Shown here: positions 1 to 8,044 of the stretch, in pieces
Numbering within the stretch: the stretch's first letter is position 1
How the letters are laid out: every line of letters begins with the position of its first letter
Assembly: GCF_001639145.1 (NCBI RefSeq)
Contig: NZ_LROY01000001.1
Location: 126,501-190,500, forward strand
Source of the DNA: Microbulbifer sp. Q7
GTDB taxonomy: Bacteria > Pseudomonadota > Gammaproteobacteria > Pseudomonadales > Cellvibrionaceae
DNA: 64,000 nt
Direction: 5' to 3'
Translations under genes and position numbers: made by a program
The notes under the pieces: generated by a model
The model's input: only the letters and a program-made list of their open reading frames with translations
The model's database searches: none
What the model was told of the DNA's origin: nothing

Positions 1-452
1 TCGGCGATAAGGGTGTCGGCCCCTTCGAAATTCTGGAAACCCGCTTCATTATCGAGTCGGAAGCCTGCGCACTGGCAGCGGCCCGTATTAGCGGCGAGCA
101 GATCCGCGAGCTCAAAAAAGTGCTCAAGGAGATGGAAGAAGAGGAAAGTCGCGCGGACGCGTCAGAAAAGGCAGACTGGAAGTTCCACAGCATTATCGCC
201 GAGGCCTCCCAGAACACCGCGATCATCGGCATCGTTAACTGGTTGTGGGAACTGCGCAATCAGTCGGAACTCAGCACCGGATTTATGGAGCGGCTGCGCG
301 CGGAAGGTGTTCATCCCTCCATTGAAGACCACCGCAAGATTATTCTGGCGCTGGAACAGCGCAATCCGGAAAAGGCCCGAGCGGCCATGCGCAACCATAT
401 TGATAACGCCACTGCAGCAGCGGCAACCTACTTTGAACAGGACCCAGCATAA
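1..452 (+). CDS. FadR-family GntR transcriptional regulator, C-terminal part (5' truncated by window edge)
   Basis: An open frame enters the window at base 3 and ends with TAA at 450-452, giving 149 residues. It is all alpha-helical in character and matches the FCD ligand-binding domain of FadR-type GntR regulators: FEILETRFIIESEA at the start, DWKFHSIIAEAS in the middle and EDHRKIILALEQRNPEKARA near the end, where the metal/ligand-binding His and Asp residues of FCD domains normally lie. The DNA-binding winged helix lies outside the window. It is clearly paralogous to the complete regulator at 29846-30583 (both share the pattern FEIL-R-E-EA, KFH-IA, LWELRN/LWKLRN, EEHR/EDHR). Convergent with the fructuronate reductase gene 41 bp away. 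By position and family it probably senses a hexuronate or KDG-pathway intermediate and controls the locus; the ligand is inference. Confidence 0.85.
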   Translation, partial: GDKGVGPFEILETRFIIESEACALAAARISGEQIRELKKVLKEMEEEESRADASEKADWKFHSIIAEASQNTAIIGIVNWLWELRNQSELSTGFMERLRAEGVHPSIEDHRKIILALEQRNPEKARAAMRNHIDNATAAAATYFEQDPA

Positions 453-492
453 GCTGGGTATTGACCAGTAGCGCGCCACTGCGATCCGTGCG

Positions 493-2043
493 CTACCGCA
501 GCTCCCTCAACAGCACTGCCAGAGCCGACCTGGCTCCCCCCTCGATCATCAGCGCCAGCTGATTGCGCACCCCAGTGACAAAATACTCGCTTTGCAGTAG
601 CGCGGCAGGCACGATACCAGAGTGCGTCAACAGTGCCGCCACATGGTCGCGCGCTGGAAATTCCTGCTGATTTTTCTGGCGCTTGAGCATTGCCACCAGC
701 GGCTGAGCCGCGCGATCCCGAAGGGGAAAACCCTGTTCTGAAAAGGTCCCGAGAAACACATACGCGAGCCAAGCGGCCATAACACCGGTGAGCAATGGAC
801 TCTGCTCGCCGCGACGAAGACGCTCCACTAATGGCTCAAGAATGCGTTGGGGTAGTTTCTGGCTACTATCGGAAGCCACCTGCTGGCAGGTATAGGGCAC
901 TTCGGGATTGGAGAAGCGGTTGAGCAACGTGGAACAGTAGCGCTCGAAATCGATATCCGGCAGCGTCTCCAGCGTGGGCAGTATTTCCCTGCGCATCAGC
1001 GCCATTACAAACTGGCGAATTTGCGGGTCGGCTGCAGCCTCGTAGATGCAGGTGTACCCCGCCAGCGCTCCGATAAAAGCGAGCGCTGAATGACTGCCGT
1101 TCAGTAAGCGCAATTTCATCCGCTCGTAGGGGGCGACATCGTCCACCACACTGACACCCACCGAGCGCCAGTCCGGCGTGGGCGCAATGAAGTTGCCCTC
1201 AATCACCCACTGGCGAAAGCTTTCACTCAGTAAACAGGCGGTATCACGGTAACCCGCACGCTCCTGAATACTTTCGGCAATGGGCTCGCTGGTGGCCGGC
1301 ACCATGCAGTCCACCATGGTGCTGCAAAAACCGATTTCTCTCAGCATCCAGGTGGCGAGACCGCTGTCCTGCAGACGCGCCGCGCTCAGCAGGCAATCTC
1401 GTAGTAATGCGCCATTGTTCGGCAGGTTGTCACAGCTCAACAGATTAAAACCGGGTAGCCCTCGATCACGGCGAAGGCGACAAGCCGCCAGTAAGAAGCC
1501 CACCAGAGTTTTGGGCGTCGCCGGATGCAATACATCGTGCTCGATATCTGGGTGGGAAAGATCCAGCGCACGCCCGCCGGGCTTCAGGCAATAGCCTTTC
1601 TCGGTGACAGTGACCGTCACCACATGGGTGGACTCTGCAGCCAACGCCACGATCACTGCGGCGGGATTCTCTGGCGCAACCAGAACATTCGCTACAGATC
1701 CGACCACACGTAGATTTTCTCTACCCGAAGTTCGCTCGCACAGAGTGTACAGACAGTTCTGCGACTGCATCCGATCGCGTACATCCGGGTTGCGCAAGCT
1801 CACCGCGGTGATACGCCAGTCACCGCCGGACTTGCGCAATATGTCATCCACGTACACCGCCTGGTGAGCGCGATGAAAATTGCCGATACCAATATGCACG
1901 ATGCCACAACCGTGTTCCGCGGGATTGTAACCGGGCATGGACACTCGATTGCCAAGGGTATTCCGCTTTTCTGAAAGCGACTTTAAAAACTGCAGATAAA
2001 GTTTGGGGGCCTGCGCAGATGGCTGCTTCGACAGAGTAGGCAT
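493..2043 (-). CDS. uxuB: Mannitol dehydrogenase-family NAD-dependent oxidoreductase, probable D-fructuronate reductase (UxuB-like, copy 1)
   Basis: The 516-residue protein belongs to the long-chain mannitol/fructuronate dehydrogenases. The N-terminal Rossmann part shows VHIGIGNFHRAHQA (about residues 49-62), and the family signature MKLRLLNGSHSALA contains the catalytic Lys and the N-x-x-H pair. It would reduce D-fructuronate to D-mannonate in the cytoplasm. The gene lies 8 bp downstream of uxuA on the same strand, so the two make consecutive pathway steps from one transcript. I see no good Shine-Dalgarno sequence before the ATG, so translation may be coupled to uxuA. It is diverged from the second copy at 19227-20708, and either could have shifted to tagaturonate. 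UxuB of E. coli is about 486 residues; the extra length here is mostly an N-terminal extension of about 35 residues. Confidence 0.85.
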   Translation of the reverse strand: MPTLSKQPSAQAPKLYLQFLKSLSEKRNTLGNRVSMPGYNPAEHGCGIVHIGIGNFHRAHQAVYVDDILRKSGGDWRITAVSLRNPDVRDRMQSQNCLYTLCERTSGRENLRVVGSVANVLVAPENPAAVIVALAAESTHVVTVTVTEKGYCLKPGGRALDLSHPDIEHDVLHPATPKTLVGFLLAACRLRRDRGLPGFNLLSCDNLPNNGALLRDCLLSAARLQDSGLATWMLREIGFCSTMVDCMVPATSEPIAESIQERAGYRDTACLLSESFRQWVIEGNFIAPTPDWRSVGVSVVDDVAPYERMKLRLLNGSHSALAFIGALAGYTCIYEAAADPQIRQFVMALMRREILPTLETLPDIDFERYCSTLLNRFSNPEVPYTCQQVASDSSQKLPQRILEPLVERLRRGEQSPLLTGVMAAWLAYVFLGTFSEQGFPLRDRAAQPLVAMLKRQKNQQEFPARDHVAALLTHSGIVPAALLQSEYFVTGVRNQLALMIEGGARSALAVLLRELR

Positions 2044-2051
2044 AAGGAAAT

Positions 2052-3227
2052 TTAGCTGATCGCTTTCAGTGCATGGATTACCCCGCGCAGCTCTGCCAAT
2101 CCTTTGAGCCGGCCGACGTAGGAGTAGCCGGGCTTTGCCGAGCCAACCTGCAGCTCGTCGGCCATCAGATGGCCATGATCAGGGCGCATGGGAATTTCAC
2201 AGTCAGCACCTGAGTTGCGGCGACGTCCCTCCTCTTCCAGCAACGCACGAATCAATCCGACCATGTCGTTATCACCAGCGAGGTGGTCGGATTCGTAAAA
2301 AGAGCCGTCCGCTTCCCGGATCACATTGCGTAGATGCACAAAGTAAATACGTTCGGCAAATTCCTTTGCCATCGAAACAAGGTCGTTATCTGCTCGCGCC
2401 CCAAACGAACCCGCGCACATGGTTAGCCCGTTGGCCGGGCTAGCAAAGGCGCCGAGCAGAGCGCGCGCGTCTTCTGCCGTGGATACTACACGCGGCAAGC
2501 CAAACAGGGAGAAGGGAGGATCATCCGGGTGAATACACATTTTCACACCTACGGATTCCGCCGCCGGAATGATTTCTCGCAAAAACAGGAACAGGTTTTC
2601 CCGATAGCGATCGGTACCCAGGGCGTTGAACAGCTCGATGGAGCGCCGAATACTGTCGCGATCGTGGGAGCCTTCACCACCGGGTAGGCCGGCAATAATG
2701 TTGCGTTCCAGCTGCGCGAGCTCGTCGCTGCTTTTCGTTTGTAAATAGGTTTCTGCACGCGCCAGCACTTCTACCGGATAGTCACCCTCCGCACCTGGGC
2801 GCTTTAGCACGTGGATGTCATAGGCCGCAAAATCGGCCATTTCAAAGCGCAGAGCCTGGCTGCCATTTGGCAGGGTGTAATTTAGGTTGGTACGGGTCCA
2901 GTCAACTACCGGCATAAAGTTGTAGCAGACAGTGGTCACTCCGGCCTTGCCCGCATTGATGACGGACTGACGGTAGTTCTCGATCATCCGCTCAAAGTCG
3001 CCGGTGCGCGCCTTGATATCGTTGTGCACCGGTATGCTCTCAATAACCGACCAACTCAGGCCTTCGGCCTCGATCATTACCTTGCGCTGCTGGATCGCCT
3101 CTTCCGGCCATAATTCGCCGGCGGGGATATCGTGCAGTGCACTCACGATTCCCGTCGCACCTGCCTGGGCAATATGCCGCAGGGTGATTCCGTCATCTGG
3201 TCCAAACCAGCGCCATGTCTCTTGCAT
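2052..3227 (-). CDS. uxuA: D-mannonate dehydratase
   Basis: This 391-residue TIM-barrel enzyme (E. coli UxuA is 394) dehydrates D-mannonate to 2-keto-3-deoxy-D-gluconate. It begins MQETWRWFGPDDGITL, the characteristic UxuA start, and carries MCIHPDDPPFSLFGLPR and MRPDHGHLM, which hold the metal-binding His/Asp residues, plus VHLRNV. The frame stays open far upstream (to 3656), but the ATG at 3225-3227 is preceded by an AGGAAAA ribosome-binding site and fits the family length, so I place the start there. First gene of a uxuA-uxuB unit. Its upstream region holds a palindromic TGGTAAGACCA about 90 bp before the start codon, consistent with control by the locus GntR regulators. Confidence 0.95.
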   Translation of the reverse strand: MQETWRWFGPDDGITLRHIAQAGATGIVSALHDIPAGELWPEEAIQQRKVMIEAEGLSWSVIESIPVHNDIKARTGDFERMIENYRQSVINAGKAGVTTVCYNFMPVVDWTRTNLNYTLPNGSQALRFEMADFAAYDIHVLKRPGAEGDYPVEVLARAETYLQTKSSDELAQLERNIIAGLPGGEGSHDRDSIRRSIELFNALGTDRYRENLFLFLREIIPAAESVGVKMCIHPDDPPFSLFGLPRVVSTAEDARALLGAFASPANGLTMCAGSFGARADNDLVSMAKEFAERIYFVHLRNVIREADGSFYESDHLAGDNDMVGLIRALLEEEGRRRNSGADCEIPMRPDHGHLMADELQVGSAKPGYSYVGRLKGLAELRGVIHALKAIS

Positions 3228-3317
3228 CGGACTTTTCCTGTTCTTTCCTCTACCGGGCCTTGATCCGCGAGCCTCAGCTCCAGCGGCAGGTCGTGCACCG
3301 AGCATGCAACGCACAAC

Positions 3318-3328
3318 TGGTAAGACCA
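3318..3328. promoter_or_regulatory. Operator-like palindrome TGGTAAGACCA (uronate regulon)
   Basis: Perfect 4-3-4 palindrome TGGT-AAG-ACCA, about 90 bp upstream of uxuA. TGGTNNNACCA is the core recognised by FadR-type GntR proteins, and two such regulators are encoded in the locus. The same motif recurs upstream of most other uronate/pectin units in the window. Confidence 0.65.
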
Positions 3329-3507
3329 CCGGACCAATTAAACTCAGTTTTGCGCTAAATGACAAGTCCCGACCCAGGTAAAAACCAATATTAAGGACGT
3401 CCGGGATCATATTTGCCTGAATTTCAACCAAAAGCGTTCTTTTTAATGATTTTGGCGACAACGCTGGGTGAATTATTGCGTTTTGACTAAAAAGCCTAGT
3501 GGCTAGA

Positions 3508-3518
3508 TTGTAAGGCCA
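3508..3518. promoter_or_regulatory. Operator-like site TTGTAAGGCCA
   Basis: One mismatch from the TGGTAAGGCCA variant found exactly at 7858-7868 and 13048-13058. It lies on the beta-helix-enzyme side of the divergent region. Confidence 0.45.
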
Positions 3519-3682
3519 GAAAAAGCCGCTTACCTTTTTCTTGCCGGCGACGCTGAGTTCAGCCGCCGGCAAAGGCCGGTGGTGCGGAAATGGTTGTATG
3601 ACTGCCGGCTGCTTATCGCCCTGGTGCCACCACCGCGGTGTGTGCCAGACACCCAACCCTGGAATTTTTTCCGGAGATAATA

Positions 3683-5806
3683 ATGAACAAACAAAACCAA
3701 TCGCGATTCATGAGAAAGGCCACCGGATGCAATGGAACCCGGCAACAAAAGTGGCCAACCCTAGTATTAACGGCCACCACCCTAATGTGCACCTCGCTGA
3801 GCGGGCCGCTGCTGGCGGCACCCGGCTATAAAGGCGGCCAGTCCCTACCAACCAGTTTTAGCCAGACCATCAACGCGGCCGCCCACGGCGTTATAGCCAA
3901 TGATGGGATGGATGATGCGGCCGCCTTGCAAAACATCATAGACACCATGATCCCACTGGGGAATTCACCGGCCAATCGCGTCGCCATCCAGCTGCCCGCG
4001 GGCGAGATCCATCTGGACGATGAGGTACACGTGGACCGCTCCGGTGTGGTGATAATTGGTGCCGGGAATAACCCGGCGAGCGGTACCAAGATCACCGTGC
4101 GCAGTTGGCAGCCCTACGGAGCAGACTCCAGCGGGGCACCGGACTTCGACAAAAAATACTGGCCCGGCTTTGGCGCCTTCCGTGTGGAAACCCGAATCAA
4201 ACACGCGGGTGAGCAAAATTACGAAGGCAGTATCAACTTCCACTGGAAGCACAGTATCGAGTTTGATCAAACGGCATCCCTCGGCGATACCGTTTTGCAC
4301 CTAGAAAATAATGGCGCAAGCAAATTTTCTGTCGGCGACCTGATCTATGTGGGCGCCGCTACGGATACCGCATTCCTGGATCTCGGACAGGTGCCCAGCA
4401 GCAAACGCTCAAAATCCCACTTGCAGACCGGGCATATGCGCACGCAGATTTTTACCGTGACGGCCCGCAATACCAGTAACGATACCGTCACCCTCGAAGC
4501 GCCGCTCGAGTTCGATATTCCGATCAACAACAGTAGCGGCTACAAAAGTCGGGTAATGCCGGTCACTGCCGTGAAAGATGTGGGATTCCGCGACTTCTAT
4601 TTGCAAATGTCCACCGCTGGCACCAACTGCGCGGGCTACAACGGCAATGACTACTCCGCATCCAATCTCGCCGGTGTCGGCCACAAGTATGTGAACCTGT
4701 GTCCGGAGGATGCGATTCACGGCATCATTTTCAAATGGGCTGTGGATGGTTGGGTGGAAAATGTGCGTATGGAAATGCTGGGCTCGCATCCACTGGTCAC
4801 CGAGTTCGCCCGCCATATGACGTTCAAGGACAATAATTTCCACGGATCCTGGAATAAAGGTGCCGGGGGTAATGGCTATTTCCGCGGTTCCAAACTCTAC
4901 GACAGCCTGATTCAGGGCAATACGCTGTCGCGGCTGCGCCACCTCACATTACAGTGGTCTGCCACCGGCAATATCGTCGAGAACAATACGCTCGATAGTG
5001 ATATCAACCTGCACGGTGGCTGGGAGCGCAACAATCTGATCCGCAACAATACGGTCGCGGTACCCTTCGAACATCGGAACTGGACGAACGGCGCTCCGGA
5101 TAACGGCACCTGGCAACCGATCTGGTACGGCTCCGGGGATCACGCCAGCGACTGGTCCGGCCCCACGGGTCCGAACAATGTGTTTCTTAACAACAACCTG
5201 TCCAAGGCAACCAGTGCCGGTGCGTCAATTGTGCCCTGGGGTTTATTTGATGCACCTGGAGTCAGCTACGCGTTTGCCTGGGATGGCAGTCAGTTCGTGC
5301 ATCTGAACGTCAGCGGCACGCCGGTAAGCACCTGGGACCAGAGTTTCGCGGAAGATGTGCATGCACAGATGCCGCTTTCCGGGGTTTACACCACTGGCAG
5401 TAGCGGTGGCTCGTCCAGTAGCTCGTCCAGTAGCTCATCCAGCAGCTCCAGCGGCGGCAGCAGTTCCAGCAGCTCGACATCCAGTAGCTCGAGCGGTGGC
5501 AGCTCCAGTGGCGGCAGTGGCAGCTGCAACAGCTATATCGATTTGCCTTGGGACCGCCGCCATGAAATTACCCTGAGCAGCGGCAGTTGCGTGCGCTTCG
5601 ATCTCGACCTTTCTGGCGAGAGCTTGCAAGTGTGGGACAGTGACGCCAATTCCAGTTGCGACTTCCGCGGCACCATTACCGCTGTGGACGGTAGTGGATC
5701 GCTGACCGTTTCATCCAACTACGCCTCTTCCAATGGATTCAGCGGAACAACCCTCAAGTACCAGCCAAACAACGGCTGCACCTACGTGAAAACCCGCGCG
5801 TATTAA
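3683..5806 (+). CDS. Secreted right-handed beta-helix (pectate-lyase-3 type) enzyme with polyserine linker and C-terminal accessory domain
   Basis: The 707-residue protein starts at the ATG at 3683, preceded by GGAG at good spacing; an upstream GTG in frame at 3638 has no such site. A long basic N-region leads into a hydrophobic signal ending near SGPLLAAPG. Residues about 60-560 form a parallel beta-helix: an N-terminal Pectate_lyase_3-like opening (INAAAHGVIANDGMDDAAAL, then LPAGEIHL) followed by many Asn-rich turns such as GNTLSRL, ENNTLDS and RNNTV. A linker of about 40 residues, almost all Ser and Gly, joins it to a roughly 95-residue terminal domain with four Cys, beginning SCNSYIDLPWDRRHEITL. 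Polyserine linkers are typical of Cellvibrionales secreted enzymes. Cleavage of a uronate-rich polysaccharide is likely from context, but I cannot assign a CAZy family or the lyase/hydrolase chemistry. Confidence 0.75.
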   Translation: MNKQNQSRFMRKATGCNGTRQQKWPTLVLTATTLMCTSLSGPLLAAPGYKGGQSLPTSFSQTINAAAHGVIANDGMDDAAALQNIIDTMIPLGNSPANRVAIQLPAGEIHLDDEVHVDRSGVVIIGAGNNPASGTKITVRSWQPYGADSSGAPDFDKKYWPGFGAFRVETRIKHAGEQNYEGSINFHWKHSIEFDQTASLGDTVLHLENNGASKFSVGDLIYVGAATDTAFLDLGQVPSSKRSKSHLQTGHMRTQIFTVTARNTSNDTVTLEAPLEFDIPINNSSGYKSRVMPVTAVKDVGFRDFYLQMSTAGTNCAGYNGNDYSASNLAGVGHKYVNLCPEDAIHGIIFKWAVDGWVENVRMEMLGSHPLVTEFARHMTFKDNNFHGSWNKGAGGNGYFRGSKLYDSLIQGNTLSRLRHLTLQWSATGNIVENNTLDSDINLHGGWERNNLIRNNTVAVPFEHRNWTNGAPDNGTWQPIWYGSGDHASDWSGPTGPNNVFLNNNLSKATSAGASIVPWGLFDAPGVSYAFAWDGSQFVHLNVSGTPVSTWDQSFAEDVHAQMPLSGVYTTGSSGGSSSSSSSSSSSSSSGGSSSSSSTSSSSSGGSSSGGSGSCNSYIDLPWDRRHEITLSSGSCVRFDLDLSGESLQVWDSDANSSCDFRGTITAVDGSGSLTVSSNYASSNGFSGTTLKYQPNNGCTYVKTRAY

Positions 5807-5845
5807 TCCCTTATCGGCGGCACACGGTGCCGCCACTCTCTCAGT

Positions 5846-5880
5846 AAAAAAAAGCCCCACGCGAGGTGGGGCATCAATTT
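5846..5880. terminator. Bidirectional rho-independent terminator
   Basis: Stem GCCCCAC/GTGGGGC (5854-5860 with 5866-5872), five-base loop, flanked by an A run on the left (5846-5853) and T-rich sequence on the right. Sits between the convergent beta-helix gene and kduI copy 1 and could serve both. Confidence 0.85.
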
Positions 5881-5905
5881 TGGCGGAGAGAGAAACAGCC
5901 AATAA

Positions 5906-6739
5906 CTAACCGAGGTCGCCTAGGCTTAGGTGATCCATATCATCAAACTGCTGGTTTTCCCCACCCATCGCCCACACAAAACTGTAATTACAGCTGCCGG
6001 CACCACTGTGGATGGACCAGTGCGGGGAAGCGATAGCCGTTTTTGGTGCGAGCGGAAGCGCGCGGGTTTCATGGGGCTGCCCCATAAAATGGAAAACGCG
6101 TTCGTCCTGGGGAAAATCAAAGTACAGATACACTTCTGTGCGCCGGCGGTGGGTATGGGGTGGTTTGGTATTCCACACGCTGCCACTGGCAAGACGGGTA
6201 ATACCCATCACCAGCTGGCAACTATCCACCACCCCGGGGCAGATGGATTGGCAGATGACCCGCTCATTACTGCCATCAATGCTGCCGAGTTCTACCCGGT
6301 TGGCTTTATCCAACGGGATATGCACGGTTTCCGTCACCCGGTGCGCCGGGTAGCTGACCAGATAAAATTCCGCAGGTGCAGTGTCGTCCGCGGTAGTAAA
6401 GGTCACCGACTTACTACCACGGGCAACGTAGAGACTGTCGAATTTTTCCATCGGGTACTCCTTGCCGTCCACCACGACAACGCCCGCACCACCAATATTC
6501 ACTACACCCAGCTCGCGCCGCTCGCAAAAATATGCGCTGGCAAGCTCTTTGTGGGTGGGCAGCGAAAGCGGCTGCTGGGTGGTAGGGACCGCCGCGCCCA
6601 CCACCGCGCGATCCACGTCGGTGTAGGTCAGGTTGAGAGCACCGCGCTCAAACAGCGACTCCATACAAAAAGACTCGCGCAACTCGGCATTGGTCATTCG
6701 CTGATAGCGCACGCTATCGGCACTGTGAAGAAATTGCAT
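5906..6739 (-). CDS. kduI: 5-dehydro-4-deoxy-D-glucuronate isomerase (copy 1)
   Basis: 277 residues, the family length (E. coli KduI 278). A cupin fold isomerises 5-keto-4-deoxyuronate, the open form of unsaturated galacturonate, to 2,5-diketo-3-deoxygluconate. The zinc site is visible: PPHTHRRRTEVYLYF supplies His195, His197 and Glu202, and SPHWSIHSG supplies His244, at the spacing of the E. coli ligands. The start ATG has a strong AAGGAG site. Lies downstream of the DUF4861 gene on the same strand (53 bp apart) and is terminated at 5846-5880. It differs considerably from copy 2 at 21665-22507. Its partner kduD copy 1 is on the opposite strand in the divergent GH105 operon. Confidence 0.95.
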   Translation of the reverse strand: MQFLHSADSVRYQRMTNAELRESFCMESLFERGALNLTYTDVDRAVVGAAVPTTQQPLSLPTHKELASAYFCERRELGVVNIGGAGVVVVDGKEYPMEKFDSLYVARGSKSVTFTTADDTAPAEFYLVSYPAHRVTETVHIPLDKANRVELGSIDGSNERVICQSICPGVVDSCQLVMGITRLASGSVWNTKPPHTHRRRTEVYLYFDFPQDERVFHFMGQPHETRALPLAPKTAIASPHWSIHSGAGSCNYSFVWAMGGENQQFDDMDHLSLGDLG

Positions 6740-6792
6740 TTTGGCTCCTTAACGCTTTCGCCAATTAAAAAGTTATTCGGTAACGGACGGTG

Positions 6793-7833
6793 TTACTGGT
6801 CAGTTGCCAGAGCCTGCGCGGTCGCATTCAGGTAAGCGACAAACTGCACACGACTCTGGATATCGCCATCGCGCCACACCGCGGCAAACTGATATTCCGC
6901 TTCATGTCCACCCTTCAACAGCACCAGATGGTTGTATTCATCATCGGTAATCCGTTGCAGATCTGCATTGCGGAAAAAGATCGCCATGCCCAGATTGTCG
7001 TCCGCCAGACTTTGCGCACCCCAGGTCGCGAGATAGCCCCACTCGCCGCTGTCTTTCCCGGAAACCAAGGGCTCCAGGCCGTGACGCACGATGCCGGTGG
7101 CCCAGGTTTCTGCCGGAACTTCGGTTTTTGTGTGCACCCGGGTCAGACGGGAGCCCGGCGCAATACGCAGGGTCATTTCAAGGTCCCGCTCGATATCAGC
7201 AGACTTCCAGCCTTGGTATTGCAGGCGCACACCGGAGGACTCAACTTCGTTAAACACATTGACCGAAGCACCGGTGAACTGTCGTACCCCTTCCAGCTTG
7301 CCCTCATGCCACACACCAACACCGCCAATACCCAGGGATGGGCCGACCTTCAGCACATCCATCCCCCAGTCAGCGAGTGCGTGATAATCGGTTCCGTCCT
7401 GGCCCACTTCCGGCAGCACCAGTTGCGGTTTTGTCTTGCCGAAAATATCGATGGCCGCACGCTCATCGAAATAGAGCCGGTAGGCCACCAGCTCTGATTC
7501 CCAGCCCGGACCTTCGTACTTGAACAGGCGGTTGCCGATCTGGTGGTCATCCGGAAGCTGCATGAAGTCCACCGGCACATACTCGCCTCCCTGCAGCTTG
7601 CCATCCTCTCCCGACACGCCGCCGCGGCGCACGGCCAGCTCCGCATATGCGCCAGATACACCGACATCAGCAATAGGATCTGCCAGTTCTGCACCTGAAG
7701 ATGCGTTCTGCTGCAAAGCCTGAGCGGGCTCCGATTGCGCCGCCGGCTGTGAATTGCGGTTATCCGTGCAGCCACTCATCGAAATCAGGGTGACGGCCGC
7801 TGCCAGCGCCGCCTTGTGCGTGAAATCCAACAT
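6793..7833 (-). CDS. DUF4861-domain lipoprotein
   Basis: 346 residues with an N-terminal hydrophobic stretch and lipobox (SMSGC, Cys22), so probably anchored in the outer or inner membrane and facing the periplasm. Residues about 80-340 match the DUF4861 domain, with blocks such as YEGPGWESELVAYRLY, DWGMDVLKVG and LQYQGWK that are shared with the N-terminal half of the fusion protein at 22536-25046. The domain is commonly found in pectin and other uronate-polysaccharide loci; its activity is unknown to me. It is divergent from the free-standing GH105 gene, with two operator-like palindromes in the shared 211-bp promoter region. The fused homologue suggests DUF4861 and GH105 work on the same oligosaccharide. 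Confidence 0.8.
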   Translation of the reverse strand: MLDFTHKAALAAAVTLISMSGCTDNRNSQPAAQSEPAQALQQNASSGAELADPIADVGVSGAYAELAVRRGGVSGEDGKLQGGEYVPVDFMQLPDDHQIGNRLFKYEGPGWESELVAYRLYFDERAAIDIFGKTKPQLVLPEVGQDGTDYHALADWGMDVLKVGPSLGIGGVGVWHEGKLEGVRQFTGASVNVFNEVESSGVRLQYQGWKSADIERDLEMTLRIAPGSRLTRVHTKTEVPAETWATGIVRHGLEPLVSGKDSGEWGYLATWGAQSLADDNLGMAIFFRNADLQRITDDEYNHLVLLKGGHEAEYQFAAVWRDGDIQSRVQFVAYLNATAQALATDQ

Positions 7834-7857
7834 TATTATTTCCCCACCTAGACTTTA

Positions 7858-7868
7858 TGGTAAGGCCA
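7858..7868. promoter_or_regulatory. Operator-like site TGGTAAGGCCA
   Basis: Exact copy of the site at 13048-13058; 25 bp upstream of the DUF4861 start codon (minus strand), where it could block transcription or its start. Confidence 0.6.
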
Positions 7869-7885
7869 ACATACACTACCGCAAC

Positions 7886-7896
7886 TGGTATTACCA
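7886..7896. promoter_or_regulatory. Operator-like palindrome TGGTATTACCA
   Basis: Perfect TGGT-ATT-ACCA palindrome in the DUF4861/GH105 divergent promoter region, 17 bp from the neighbouring site. A further inverted repeat TGACCA...TGGTCA follows at 7899-7919, so the region may hold a multi-site operator. Confidence 0.65.
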
Positions 7897-8044
7897 CATG
7901 ACCAAATGCACAGTGGTCAAAGCGGGTTCAACGCGGAAGAGGTAGCGACCCGCTTCTGCAATCGGTAAAAGCGCACATCTGATACGATCGTGCCAACTAC
8001 CGGGCGCACCCAGAACGACAGATAACAGTAATAAAGGTGGCATC

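Larger units (their letters stand above)
3228..3682. promoter_or_regulatory. Divergent promoter region between uxuA and the beta-helix enzyme gene
   Basis: This 455-bp stretch separates two diverging genes and has no convincing coding frame. It contains the two operator-like sites listed separately (3318-3328 and 3508-3518), one nearer each gene, as expected for divergent regulated promoters. The second site lies about 165-175 bp upstream of the beta-helix gene start, so a long leader is possible there. The open frame of uxuA continues into this region but lacks a ribosome-binding site. Confidence 0.6.

Noticed and set aside
5400..5525. Possible DNA tandem repeat or CRISPR-like pattern
   Set aside because: The repetition is short Ser/Gly codon runs encoding a protein linker, with no repeat-spacer structure. 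No CRISPR array was seen elsewhere.
5435..5629. Ala/Thr-rich minus-strand frame opposite the polyserine linker
   Set aside because: Arises from the repetitive Ser/Gly codons of the linker.
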